Both the position numbers and the translations under genes were made by a program. A DNA stretch of 64,000 bases, from positions 227,728-291,727 of the forward strand of contig CAXXQD010000009.1 of assembly GCA_963677475.2 (NCBI GenBank). Reading direction: 5' to 3'. Below, piece by piece: positions 25,119 to 33,740 of this stretch (position 1 is the stretch's first letter; the number at the start of each line of letters is the position of its first letter). This stretch comes from JABMQB01 sp963677475. Its GTDB lineage: Bacteria; Bacteroidota; Bacteroidia; Bacteroidales; Prolixibacteraceae. The notes under the pieces are model-generated. The model was not told the origin of the DNA, ran no database searches, and saw only the letters and a program-made list of their open reading frames with translations.

Positions 25119-26288
25119 ATGAGAACTTTGTATCAGAAATTTGAAACGCTTTTACAAAATACAACAACGGATTTTAAGCGTTATTTATACCATAACGTTT
25201 CATGGGAAAGCCGAATGATTGGAATTATCGGTTCTCGTGGTGTTGGAAAAACCACAATGATTCTTCAGCATATCAAAGAAAAACTTGACAGTAAGAAAGC
25301 CTTGTATGTATCAGCTGATGACATGTATTTTGGAGAAAATAGGTTGATTGATTTAGCGGATAACTTTTATAAAAATGCTGGAGAATATTTATTTATAGAT
25401 GAAATTCATAAATATGCTGACTGGTCACGTGAATTGAAAAATATTTATGATTCATTCCCAACAATGAAAGTCGTATTTACAGGCTCTTCTGTTCTTAATA
25501 TCCTGAAAGGTTCGGCCGATTTAAGCCGTCGAGCGATTATCTACAAATTACATGGATTATCATTTCGCGAATATTTGAAATTGTTTCATAATTATGATAC
25601 GGAAGTTTACACTTTAGAGCAAATCATAAACAATGAAGTAAAACTCGAGAATATTCAACATCCATTACCTCTATTTAATCATTATTTGCAACGGGGATAT
25701 TATCCTTTTGGAATAGAAAATGAAATGGATTTACGTTTAGGGCAAATTATTGTTCAAACTTTAGAATCAGATATTCCGCAATATGCAAACCTTAATGTTG
25801 GAACGAGTCGAAAGCTTAAACGATTACTTTCAATAATTGCTCAAAGCGTACCTTTCAAACCTAATTTTTCAAAGATAGCTCAAATGATAGGTGTAAGTCG
25901 GAATTCTTTAGATGATTATTTTTCATTTATGGAAAAAGCAGGGCTAATTGGGCAGTTGCGTACTGAAACAAGTGGTATTCGAGGTTTGGGAAAAGTTGAC
26001 AAGGTGTACTTGGATAATACTAATATTATTTTCAATTTGGTTGGAGAAAAATCAAATGTTGGCAATTTGCGGGAAACTTTCTTTTTCAATCAAATGCGCG
26101 TTAAAAATGAAGTAATATCTTCAAAAAAAGCAGATTTTGCAATTGAACATTATTCGTTTGAAGTTGGAGGGAAAAATAAGCAACAGAACCAAATAGATAA
26201 AGATGGTAAATCATTTGTTGTTAAAGACGAAATAGAATATGGATTTCGAAATGTGGTTCCACTTTGGGCTTTCGGACTGAATTACTAA
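25119..26288 (+). CDS. AAA+ ATPase with DUF4143 domain
   Basis: A 389-residue protein of the large AAA_14/DUF4143 group. Walker A GSRGVGKT lies at 38-45 and Walker B YLFIDEIHK near 106, followed by a sensor VFTGSS. A winged-helix-like segment (FSKIAQMIGVSRNSLDDYF) and a C-terminal DUF4143 region follow, the latter ending in a nuclease-fold-like FEVGGKNKQQNQID block. Function is unknown; many genomes of this phylum carry several such genes. A start upstream at 25080 overlaps the promoter, so the ATG at 25119 was chosen. It stands alone with its own promoter, between rnpB and the sulfate cluster. Confidence 0.85.
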   Translation: MRTLYQKFETLLQNTTTDFKRYLYHNVSWESRMIGIIGSRGVGKTTMILQHIKEKLDSKKALYVSADDMYFGENRLIDLADNFYKNAGEYLFIDEIHKYADWSRELKNIYDSFPTMKVVFTGSSVLNILKGSADLSRRAIIYKLHGLSFREYLKLFHNYDTEVYTLEQIINNEVKLENIQHPLPLFNHYLQRGYYPFGIENEMDLRLGQIIVQTLESDIPQYANLNVGTSRKLKRLLSIIAQSVPFKPNFSKIAQMIGVSRNSLDDYFSFMEKAGLIGQLRTETSGIRGLGKVDKVYLDNTNIIFNLVGEKSNVGNLRETFFFNQMRVKNEVISSKKADFAIEHYSFEVGGKNKQQNQIDKDGKSFVVKDEIEYGFRNVVPLWAFGLNY

Positions 26289-26518
26289 AGATAGCGTGAG
26301 ATTATTTTGATCCCATTCTGAATGCCTGTATTCTATCAATTGCACATTCAGTAAATTGTCTTTCTATATGTTTTTCTAATTATCAATAATTATAAAGATG
26401 GGAGAAGGGAGAAATCTCCACTGAATCTCAATATTTCGTTACCTATATCTAACAGCATTCTTGATACATAAGAATGATTACTGTTTAGTGTTGAAAATTG
26501 TAGGAAATTTATTTCAGT

Positions 26519-27532
26519 TTAGCTTTTATAGAAAGAAGTGTACCATTCCACAAATTTGTTCACTCCATCGGTAACGGTGGTTTTTGGCCGGTAACCAATA
26601 TCTTCGGTGAGTTCACTAACATCAGCAAAGGTTTTTAATACATCGCCAGGTTGGATTGGGAGGTACTTTTTTTCTGCTTTTTTGCCCAGTGCATTTTCAA
26701 TTGCTTCAATAAAATGTTGCAATTTTACCGGGTTTGAATTCCCAATATTGTAAATTTTATATGGCACTTTATCCTGGTGTGGTGGATTATCAACAACCCG
26801 CACAATTCCTTCCACAATATCATCAATATAGGTGAAATCGCGGTACATTTCGCCACGGTTAAAAACCTTAATAGCTTGCCCGGAAAGGATGGCTTTTGCA
26901 AAAAGGAAATAAGCCATGTCGGGGCGGCCCCAGGGACCATAAACAGTAAAAAAACGTAATCCGGTGGTTGGTATTTGATACAAATGGCTGTAAGTGTGTG
27001 CCATTAGTTCATTGCTTTTTTTTGTGGCAGCATATAAACTTATCGGGTGGTCAACATTATCGGTGACCGATAAAGGCATTTTATCACTATCTCCATAAAC
27101 GCTTGAAGAGCTGGCATATACCAAATGTTTTATTTGATTGTTCCTGCAAGCTTCTAAAATGTTGGCATACCCAACAATGTTGCTTTCAATATAAGCCAGC
27201 GGATTTTCGATGCTGTAACGAACACCTGCCTGCGCAGCCAAATTCACCACGGCATCGAATTTTTCTTTGTGGAACAGGTCAAATAGCTTTTTGCTTTCCT
27301 CTAAGTTCATCCGAATGAAGCTGTACTTTGCGTACTTTGTGCTTTGTACGACTTGATCCCAATTCTCGGCTTCTTTAGAAATGCCTGAATCGGCAAGCCT
27401 TGCAAATTTCAGGTTGGTATCGTAGTATCCGTTTATATTGTCAATACCAACTACTTCATCACCTCTTTCCAATAGTTTTTTTGAAAGATGATAACCAATA
27501 AAACCAGCTGTTCCTGTAATCAGAATCTTCAT
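26519..27532 (-). CDS. NAD-dependent nucleotide-sugar epimerase (UDP-glucuronate 4-epimerase type)
   Basis: Extended short-chain dehydrogenase of 337 residues. The N-terminal Rossmann motif is GTAGFIG, the catalytic set is SSSSVYG with YAATK, and the opening GIDNINGYYDTNLK is typical of UDP-glucuronate epimerases that supply galacturonate for capsule or LPS. The exact sugar is an inference. It lies 39 bases downstream of cysNC on the same strand, so it is probably in the same transcript. This links a surface-polysaccharide precursor with sulfate activation. Confidence 0.88.
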   Translation of the reverse strand: MKILITGTAGFIGYHLSKKLLERGDEVVGIDNINGYYDTNLKFARLADSGISKEAENWDQVVQSTKYAKYSFIRMNLEESKKLFDLFHKEKFDAVVNLAAQAGVRYSIENPLAYIESNIVGYANILEACRNNQIKHLVYASSSSVYGDSDKMPLSVTDNVDHPISLYAATKKSNELMAHTYSHLYQIPTTGLRFFTVYGPWGRPDMAYFLFAKAILSGQAIKVFNRGEMYRDFTYIDDIVEGIVRVVDNPPHQDKVPYKIYNIGNSNPVKLQHFIEAIENALGKKAEKKYLPIQPGDVLKTFADVSELTEDIGYRPKTTVTDGVNKFVEWYTSFYKS

Positions 27533-27571
27533 CAGGGTTCATTTAGAATGATCAAAAGTAGAAAAAAATAA

Positions 27572-29536
27572 CTACACAAAAGGAAAAATTTTCTTCTCGG
27601 CCAAATAAGCCAAAATTACTTCCACATTGTTGCCATTCTCTACGGGATCGAATTTTAATACGGCATCTTCAGGTATGTCGAACGGAACATCAACACCAGG
27701 TAAATATTTAGCTTCTCCCGTTTCATATTTATCGTACAACTCGGGTTTGTTGTTTTTGCAATAATCTAAAGATGCATCCATGAAAATAGTATGGAAATTC
27801 TCTTGACCAATAATTTCTTTAAGTTGCGAACGTATATTTTTATCGGCTGAAATAAAAGAGCAGATCGTTATTATTCCCTGGTTGTTCAATAATTTACAAA
27901 TGTGAGCTACCCTTCTTAGGTGCTCCGCCGAGTCGGTAGGAGAGAAATCCAACTCGTTGTTCAACCCTGATCTTACCGAGCTTCCATCCAATAATACGGC
28001 AGTGGCTCCATTTTCAAATAATTTTCTTTCTAACGTAAATGCCAGCTCATTTTTTCCTGAACCATGCAGTCCTGTAATCCAGATGGTTTCGCCTTTTTGG
28101 TTGTATTTCTTTGCCCATTCTTTTTTGGATATAAGAGCCTGTCCTTTGGCAATTTTCTCCTTGTCCATTTCCGTAATTCGCGATGGAAGTTCTTCCCCAC
28201 TTAGCTTGTCAATGATCATCCCAACGGCACAGGTGTTATGTGTCATCGGGTCAATCAGGATAAAAGCACCTGTTTCACGGTTCTTTTTATAAGGATCAAA
28301 AAATAAAGGTTTTGTAGTTGTCAGAACCACCCTGCCAATTTCATTGAGGTTAAAATGCCCAATTTCCGATTTTTGGAGCGTGTTTACATCTACTTTATAC
28401 TTAATGGTGTCGATTCTTGCCTTGGTGTTGTTGGTGGTGTGTTTGATCAAAAAATGTGTGGATATATCCATCGGGGTTTCGTCCATCCAAACCAGCATAG
28501 CTTCAAAATGCCGTTCGACGCGTGGCATACTATCCGGGTGAATGATCATATCGCCGCGTGAAATATCAATTTCATCTTCCAGCGTAACCGTTACCGATTG
28601 TGGCGGGAATGCATAATCAAGCTCCCCATCGTAGGTTACAATCGATTTTATTTTTGATGTTTTTCCTGATGGAAGTACTTTAACATCGTCTCCCTTTTTA
28701 ACAATCCCGGATGCTAATCTTCCTGAAAAACCACGAAAGTTAATGTCGGGACGCAAAACATACTGCACAGGGAAACGTAAATCATCAAAGTTTTTATCGC
28801 TGCCAATATGAACGGTTTCAAGGAACTCAAGCATGCATTTTCCATTGTACCATGGCATATTTTCCGACGGATCGACCACATTGTCGCCTTTTAATGCCGA
28901 TAGTGGAATACAGGTTAAATCGGGAATATCAAGCTGGGTGATAAAGCTTTCGTATTCTTCAACAATATTATCATACACTTCCTGGCTGTAACCCATCAAA
29001 TCCATTTTGTTAACAGCCAAAACCACGTGCTTAATTCCCAATAGCGAAACCAAATAGGTGTGCCTTCTGGTCTGGGTGATTACCCCAGTTCGTGCATCCA
29101 CCAAAATAATTGCCAGGTTTGCAGTTGAAGCCCCTGTGACCATATTTCGGGTATATTGCTCATGCCCGGGAGTATCGGCAATAATAAATTTACGTTTTGC
29201 GGTTGAGAAGTATCTATAAGCAACATCAATTGTAATTCCCTGTTCCCTTTCAGCTTTTAGACCGTCCAATAAAAGGGCATAATCGATTTCCTCGCCTGCA
29301 TGCCCCACTTTTTTACTATCTCTTTCAAGAGTTGACAATTGATCTTCATAAAGCTTTTTACTATCGAAAAGCAGCCTGCCAATTAAGGTTGATTTTCCAT
29401 CGTCAACCGATCCTGCCGTAAGCAATCGTAATAAATCTTTTTGTTGATCCTGATTAAGGAATTCCTGTATCGAAAGCCCCCCTTTCATTCCCCCGGAGGG
29501 TGGAGTTTGTGTATTATTTTTGTTATTGTTTTTCAT
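27572..29536 (-). CDS. cysN: Sulfate adenylyltransferase GTPase subunit fused to APS-kinase-like domain (CysN-CysC)
   Basis: A 654-residue fusion. The N-terminal elongation-factor-like GTPase has G1 GSVDDGKST, G3 DTPGHEQY and G4 NKMD and drives ATP sulfurylase with CysD. Beta-barrel domains follow to about residue 450. The last 180 residues resemble APS kinase, but the P-loop reads GLHGSGKNEL, with Asn where Ser/Thr is normal, and the usual DGDNVR is DGSSVR, so kinase activity is uncertain. The first 20 or so codons lie in a REP-like repeat (peptide TPPSGGMKGG). A start at Met18 (29485) is also possible. Probably co-transcribed with cysD. Confidence 0.92.
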   Translation of the reverse strand: MKNNNKNNTQTPPSGGMKGGLSIQEFLNQDQQKDLLRLLTAGSVDDGKSTLIGRLLFDSKKLYEDQLSTLERDSKKVGHAGEEIDYALLLDGLKAEREQGITIDVAYRYFSTAKRKFIIADTPGHEQYTRNMVTGASTANLAIILVDARTGVITQTRRHTYLVSLLGIKHVVLAVNKMDLMGYSQEVYDNIVEEYESFITQLDIPDLTCIPLSALKGDNVVDPSENMPWYNGKCMLEFLETVHIGSDKNFDDLRFPVQYVLRPDINFRGFSGRLASGIVKKGDDVKVLPSGKTSKIKSIVTYDGELDYAFPPQSVTVTLEDEIDISRGDMIIHPDSMPRVERHFEAMLVWMDETPMDISTHFLIKHTTNNTKARIDTIKYKVDVNTLQKSEIGHFNLNEIGRVVLTTTKPLFFDPYKKNRETGAFILIDPMTHNTCAVGMIIDKLSGEELPSRITEMDKEKIAKGQALISKKEWAKKYNQKGETIWITGLHGSGKNELAFTLERKLFENGATAVLLDGSSVRSGLNNELDFSPTDSAEHLRRVAHICKLLNNQGIITICSFISADKNIRSQLKEIIGQENFHTIFMDASLDYCKNNKPELYDKYETGEAKYLPGVDVPFDIPEDAVLKFDPVENGNNVEVILAYLAEKKIFPFV

Positions 29537-29592
29537 TTGTAATTAGCTTTGTCCTTTAAAGTTCTCCCCCTTTGGGGGAGTTAGGGGGGGCT
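29475..29592. repeat. Inverted pair of REP-like palindromes spanning the cysD/cysN junction
   Basis: One arm lies at 29475-29509 (AGCCCCCCT ... CTCC-type hairpin) and a mirror arm at 29561-29592 (hairpin CTCCCCC-TTT-GGGGGAG then a GGGGGGG run and CT). The outer ends AGCCCCCC and GGGGGGCT are complementary, so the whole 118-base unit can fold on itself. The right end abuts the cysD stop codon, and the cysN ATG lies in the spacer. Confidence 0.75.
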
Positions 29593-30501
29593 TTAAAAAT
29601 ACCCTTCCCGTTTCTTTTGTTCCATGCTGCCTTCCTGGTCGAAATCAATCACCCTGGTTGTTCTTTCCGATTTGGTGATTGTCATCATTTCTTCCACGAT
29701 TTTTTCAATGGTGTCAGCATCCGATTCAACAGCTCCTGTTAATGGGTAGCAGCCCAAAGTACGGAAACGTACCATTTTCATTTCTGCTTTATCACGAAGT
29801 TCTTTTGGCATCCTGTTGTCATCTACCAAAACCAGGTTTCCATCAATATTTACCACCGGGCGCTCTTTTGCAAAATATAGCGGAACAATTGGGATGTTTT
29901 CCAAGCGGATGTATTGCCAGATGTCCAGTTCTGTCCAGTTGGAAATTGGGAATACCCTGATCGATTCGCCCTGATGTACTTTGGCGTTGTAAATATCCCA
30001 CAACTCAGGGCGTTGGTTTTTTGGGTCCCACTGGTGAAATTTATCCCTGAAAGAATAAATCCTTTCTTTAGCCCTCGACTTTTCTTCATCGCGCCGTGCA
30101 CCCCCAAAAGCTGCGTCAAACTTATATTTATTCAAGCCTTCAAGCAGGGCCTGGGTTTTCATGGTATCGGTATGAACTTTGCTTCCGTGGGTAAACGGGC
30201 CAATACCGCTTTCAAAACCTTCTTTGTTGTAATGAACGATTAAGTCCCATCCCTTGTCTTTGGTATAGGATTCCCTAAATTCAATCATCTCTTTAAATTT
30301 CCATTTAGAATCAATGTGCATCAATGGAAAAGGAACCTTGGCCGGATAAAATGCTTTTTCTGCCAAACGTGCCATTACCGATGAATCTTTACCTATGGAA
30401 TACAACATAACCGGGTTTTCAAACTCAGCTGCCACCTCACGTATGATGTGGATCGCTTCCGCTTCTAGTTCCCGAAGGTTGGTAAGACTATAATCTTTCA
30501 T
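29593..30501 (-). CDS. cysD: Sulfate adenylyltransferase small subunit CysD
   Basis: Catalytic half of ATP sulfurylase, making adenosine 5'-phosphosulfate from sulfate and ATP. The PP-loop reads YSIGKDSSVM, followed by MHIDSKWKF, GGARRDEEKSRAKERIYSFRD and FPISNWTELDIWQYI, all standard for CysD. The start at the ATG at 30501 gives 302 residues, the family length. An in-frame codon at 30549 would add a Lys-rich tail in a T-rich stretch. It lies about 200 bases after the SLC13 permease and directly before the REP pair and cysN. Confidence 0.95.
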   Translation of the reverse strand: MKDYSLTNLRELEAEAIHIIREVAAEFENPVMLYSIGKDSSVMARLAEKAFYPAKVPFPLMHIDSKWKFKEMIEFRESYTKDKGWDLIVHYNKEGFESGIGPFTHGSKVHTDTMKTQALLEGLNKYKFDAAFGGARRDEEKSRAKERIYSFRDKFHQWDPKNQRPELWDIYNAKVHQGESIRVFPISNWTELDIWQYIRLENIPIVPLYFAKERPVVNIDGNLVLVDDNRMPKELRDKAEMKMVRFRTLGCYPLTGAVESDADTIEKIVEEMMTITKSERTTRVIDFDQEGSMEQKKREGYF

Positions 30502-30706
30502 TCTTTTTTTTTTTCTTTTTATAATCGGAATTATACGAGAAAACTTCAATTTAAGGCTTATCCAGAAATTAATTTCTTGAATAAAATATTTTCAGTTTTC
30601 ATGTAATTTTCTGCTTATTTTTTCCTCTGAGGAAGGCAAATATAATGTTTTTATTTTATTCCAATCTATTTCGGTTTTATTGTTTCAGTATGCTTAAAAC
30701 AAAGCA

Positions 30707-32512
30707 TCAAAAACTCCAAAATAGGGGAACCAAAATAAGGGTAATTATAAACGCAATTAAGTTTAATGGAAGTCCTATTTTTAGGAAATCCCGAAATTTG
30801 TAATTCCCAATTCCCTGAACTATTAAATTTGTTTGATAACCAATTGGGGTTGCAAAACTTGCCGATGCTGCAATAGCAATTGCAACAAAAAATGGTTGAG
30901 GGTCTACCCCCATTTGGTTAGCTGCGGATAGTGCGACAGGGAATACCAATGCTGCGGCGGCATTGTTGGTTATAATTTCAGTGAATAAGGATGTAAGCAG
31001 GAATACTGCAGCCAGAACACCAATTGGTCCCCATGCCTGGGCAATGGTAATCGTATTTCTGGCAAGTGCATCTGCCGCCCCCGAATTTTGCATGGCTTTG
31101 GCTATTGCAAAGGCCGATGCAATGGTAATCAACAAATCCCAACTGATTGCTTTTGTATATTTCTGATGTGGCATGATATTGAGCCAAATCATCAGTATTG
31201 CTGCAATTGCAGCAAAGTAGAACATGTCAAAAACAATCCCGTCTTTTGAAGTAAAATACCTGCCGACTGTTGAACCAATAATAAGCAGCAGAAGGATAAT
31301 AAAGGCGGTCCATTTTTTCCAAACATTTTCTTTTGATTTATGGTCGCCGATGTAAGATGTGAGGTAAAAAATCCTTGATTCGCCCCAGTTTTTGATAAAC
31401 CGTTCATTGCCTAGAAGCATTACAGTATCACCCACTTTTAATTTGAGGTCCCTGATTTCAGAAGTGATTCGTTCCCCATTTCGGTGGACTGCCAGTACAG
31501 CGGCCTGGTAATGGTCATAAAAATTAAATTCAACAATGTTTTTCCCGATTCCAGGAAAGCGAGGCGATAACACAGCCTGATATTGTTTAAGTTCGGAAAT
31601 AGGTATATGACCTTTTACCAGGTTTAAACCCTGAAGTTCCACGTCTTCACGTTCAAGTATAAACTCAAGGCTTTCAGAGTTTCCTGCCACCTGAAATTTA
31701 TCATGGGCATGAACGATGAAACTTCCCTGGCTGGTGTCAATTTTTTTGCCATTCCTCTCAATCGAATGAATGATAAGTTCTTTAAGCTCCGATAATTTAC
31801 CATCAGTAAATTCTTTGCCGACCAGTTTGCTGTTGGCAGGTATAATCAAATCATAGTAATAGTCTTTGGCATCGTTATTACTTACTGCAAAGCGAATTTT
31901 TTTTCCGGGCAATAACCTGTTTCCAAAAATCGACATGTAAGTAAATCCGGCAATGGCAAAAAATATACCCACTTTGCCAAGTTCGAACATATTAAAGCCA
32001 GCATACCCGTTTTCTAACATTAAACCATGCACCACAAGGTTAGTAGATGTTCCAATCAGAGTACACATTCCTCCAAATATGGCTGCGTAAGAAAGAGGGA
32101 TAAGAAATTTTTGAGAGGATAAATTGAGTTTTTCCGCCCATTTTTTTATCATCGGCGCAAAAATGATCACAACCGGTGTGTTGTTAAGAAAAGCTGAAAG
32201 AAAGGATACTGGTATCATTAACCTAGGCATAAGGAATGTCATTCTTCCTCTTTTCTTTGGTAAATATGCATGGGCAACCCTATTAAGTGCGCCAGATTGC
32301 CGAACACCTTCACTCACTAAAAAAAGTATTGCAATGGTAATCATCCCTTTGTTTGAAAAACCTGCTAAAGCTTCTTCTGCACTAACAACACCAGTGGCAA
32401 TTAATATGGTAACACCTGAAAAAAGGATAAGGCCAGGGCGTAAAAGTTCTTTTGCCAGCGCAAAAATGGATAACAGTATAACCCCAATAACAATATAGCC
32501 CTCTAAATTCAT
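30707..32512 (-). CDS. SLC13/DASS family permease with TrkA-C domains
   Basis: A 601-residue inner-membrane transporter. N- and C-terminal membrane halves (for example FLSAFLNNTPVVIIFAPMI and TEIITNNAAAALVFPVALS, the paired NNT/NNA motifs of this family) flank a soluble block of about 200 residues containing two RCK_C/TrkA-C modules. Such proteins carry sulfate or dicarboxylates. Its place directly before cysD and cysN favours sulfate uptake, which is an inference. The ATG at 32512 starts in the first membrane segment. It is the first gene of the minus-strand sulfate cluster. Confidence 0.9.
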   Translation of the reverse strand: MNLEGYIVIGVILLSIFALAKELLRPGLILFSGVTILIATGVVSAEEALAGFSNKGMITIAILFLVSEGVRQSGALNRVAHAYLPKKRGRMTFLMPRLMIPVSFLSAFLNNTPVVIIFAPMIKKWAEKLNLSSQKFLIPLSYAAIFGGMCTLIGTSTNLVVHGLMLENGYAGFNMFELGKVGIFFAIAGFTYMSIFGNRLLPGKKIRFAVSNNDAKDYYYDLIIPANSKLVGKEFTDGKLSELKELIIHSIERNGKKIDTSQGSFIVHAHDKFQVAGNSESLEFILEREDVELQGLNLVKGHIPISELKQYQAVLSPRFPGIGKNIVEFNFYDHYQAAVLAVHRNGERITSEIRDLKLKVGDTVMLLGNERFIKNWGESRIFYLTSYIGDHKSKENVWKKWTAFIILLLLIIGSTVGRYFTSKDGIVFDMFYFAAIAAILMIWLNIMPHQKYTKAISWDLLITIASAFAIAKAMQNSGAADALARNTITIAQAWGPIGVLAAVFLLTSLFTEIITNNAAAALVFPVALSAANQMGVDPQPFFVAIAIAASASFATPIGYQTNLIVQGIGNYKFRDFLKIGLPLNLIAFIITLILVPLFWSF

Positions 32513-32874
32513 TCAGGTTTAAAAAGTTAGTTCTTACTTTAAATTTTATATCGAAGTTCCGATTTATTAAGATTATTCAAACCTACTCAATTTTTTTTAG
32601 TTTTTAATAAGAATCTACTTTGGGTTCGTATTGTTAAAAATAGTTGAGGACGAATGTTTATTGGTAAAATTTAAAATGAATTAGATATTCAGATTGTATT
32701 TTTCAGTAAACCAATATGTTGTGTTGTTGTTTTTTCGGCATGTAGTAAGTTTAGTTGTTTTAATGTTTATGAAAAATGCTTTTTTTAGGCGCATTTTTTT
32801 TCAAAATATTTGCAGGAAAAAAAATATTATTTACTTTTGCACCCGCCTTTGAATAACAAAGGAGATACAAGGAT
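32513..32874. other. AT-rich divergent intergenic region before tRNA-Lys
   Basis: About 360 very AT-rich bases with no open frame. It contains the tRNA promoter at 32809-32839. No clear promoter was recognised for the minus-strand permease. Confidence 0.55.
32809..32839 (+). promoter_or_regulatory. Promoter of tRNA-Lys
   Basis: TTTG at 32809-32812 and TACTTTTG at 32832-32839, 19 bases apart, match the Bacteroidota -33/-7 consensus. The mature tRNA begins 36 bases after the -7 box. Confidence 0.65.
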
Positions 32875-32950
32875 GACTCAGTAGCTCAGTTGGTAGAGCA
32901 CATCCCTTTTAAGGATGGGGTCCTGAGTTCGAGACTCAGCTGAGTCACCA
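32875..32950 (+). tRNA. tRNA-Lys (anticodon UUU)
   Basis: Full cloverleaf: acceptor GACTCAG/CTGAGTC, D arm GCTC-AGTTGGTA-GAGC, anticodon stem CATCC/GGATG with loop CTTTTAA (anticodon TTT), T arm CTGAG-TTCGAGA-CTCAG, discriminator A and encoded CCA, 76 nt in all. Confidence 0.97.
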
Positions 32951-32955
32951 AGCTA

Positions 32956-32991
32956 AATAAAAGCTTTCATCATCAGATGGAAGCTTTTATT
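32956..32991. terminator. Hairpin terminator after tRNA-Lys
   Basis: AATAAAAGCTTTCATC and GATGGAAGCTTTTATT form a 16-bp stem (one G-T pair) with a 4-base loop ATCA, flanked by A and T runs, so it can terminate in either direction. It separates the tRNA from the polysaccharide locus. Confidence 0.8.
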
Positions 32992-33025
32992 ATTTTAAAG
33001 GGTACTAAAAATTGAAATTTCATTT

Positions 33026-33058
33026 TTTGGAGCATATAAATTTATTTTTTTAAGTTTG
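33026..33058 (+). promoter_or_regulatory. Promoter of the first ECF sigma gene
   Basis: TTTG at 33026-33029 and TAAGTTTG at 33051-33058 (TAnnTTTG), 21 bases apart and 20 bases before the ATG at 33079. The housekeeping-type sequence suggests constitutive expression of the regulator. Confidence 0.6.
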
Positions 33059-33078
33059 CTGGTCTAAAATTGGAAAGA

Positions 33079-33642
33079 ATGCAAGGTAAGTTGGGCATTA
33101 GCTTTAACGATATTTACACAGAATATTACCGAAAATCCTATTTGTATGTAAAGTCTTATGTCCATATTAGTGCAGTTGCCGAGGATATTGTTTCTGAGTC
33201 CTTAATAAAGCTGTGGGAGCAAATTAAAATGGATTCAATTGATAAAGTTGCTCCAGTTCTATTTACCATTTTGAAAAATCGTTCGCTTGATTACTTAAAA
33301 CATCAAAAAGTAAAAGAAAAGGCTCACGAGTTGATAAAAAAAGCGCTAGCTTATGAGCTGGAAATTAGAACTGCAACTCTGAAATCCAGCGATCCTGATA
33401 CTATTTTCTCAAATGAAGTAAACCATATTGTTGAGGAAACTCTGAATTCCCTGCCTCGAAAAACAAAGGATATCTTTGTTTTAAGTCGTTTTGAAAATAA
33501 ATCGCACAAAGAAATAGCCGTACTGTATAATATTTCAGTTAAAGGAGTTGACTACCATATAATGAAATCGGTGAGACAATTAAGGCATAGTTTGAAAGAC
33601 TATTTACCACTTCTGGGTGTGATATCTTTTCTTAGATTGTAA
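33079..33642 (+). CDS. RNA polymerase ECF sigma factor (PUL regulator 1)
   Basis: A 187-residue sigma-70 family factor. Region 2 is AVAEDIVSESLIKLWEQ, and region 4 is SLPRKTKDIFVLSRFENKSHKEIAVLYNISVKGVDYHI with the helix-turn-helix. It should redirect RNA polymerase to the susC promoter when released by the adjacent FecR. An in-frame TTG at 33070 exists, but the ATG at 33079 is preferred. It is followed 98 bases later by the FecR gene and then a SusC with an STN domain, the standard trans-envelope signalling trio in this phylum. Confidence 0.92.
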   Translation: MQGKLGISFNDIYTEYYRKSYLYVKSYVHISAVAEDIVSESLIKLWEQIKMDSIDKVAPVLFTILKNRSLDYLKHQKVKEKAHELIKKALAYELEIRTATLKSSDPDTIFSNEVNHIVEETLNSLPRKTKDIFVLSRFENKSHKEIAVLYNISVKGVDYHIMKSVRQLRHSLKDYLPLLGVISFLRL

Positions 33643-33740
33643 AAATATCAAATTTCTTACTAGTGATTTATTTGCTTCAATCGTTCTATTAATTGAAGGG
33701 CAATTTAAGATGGCTCTCGATAAATAAGAATTTTTGAAAA

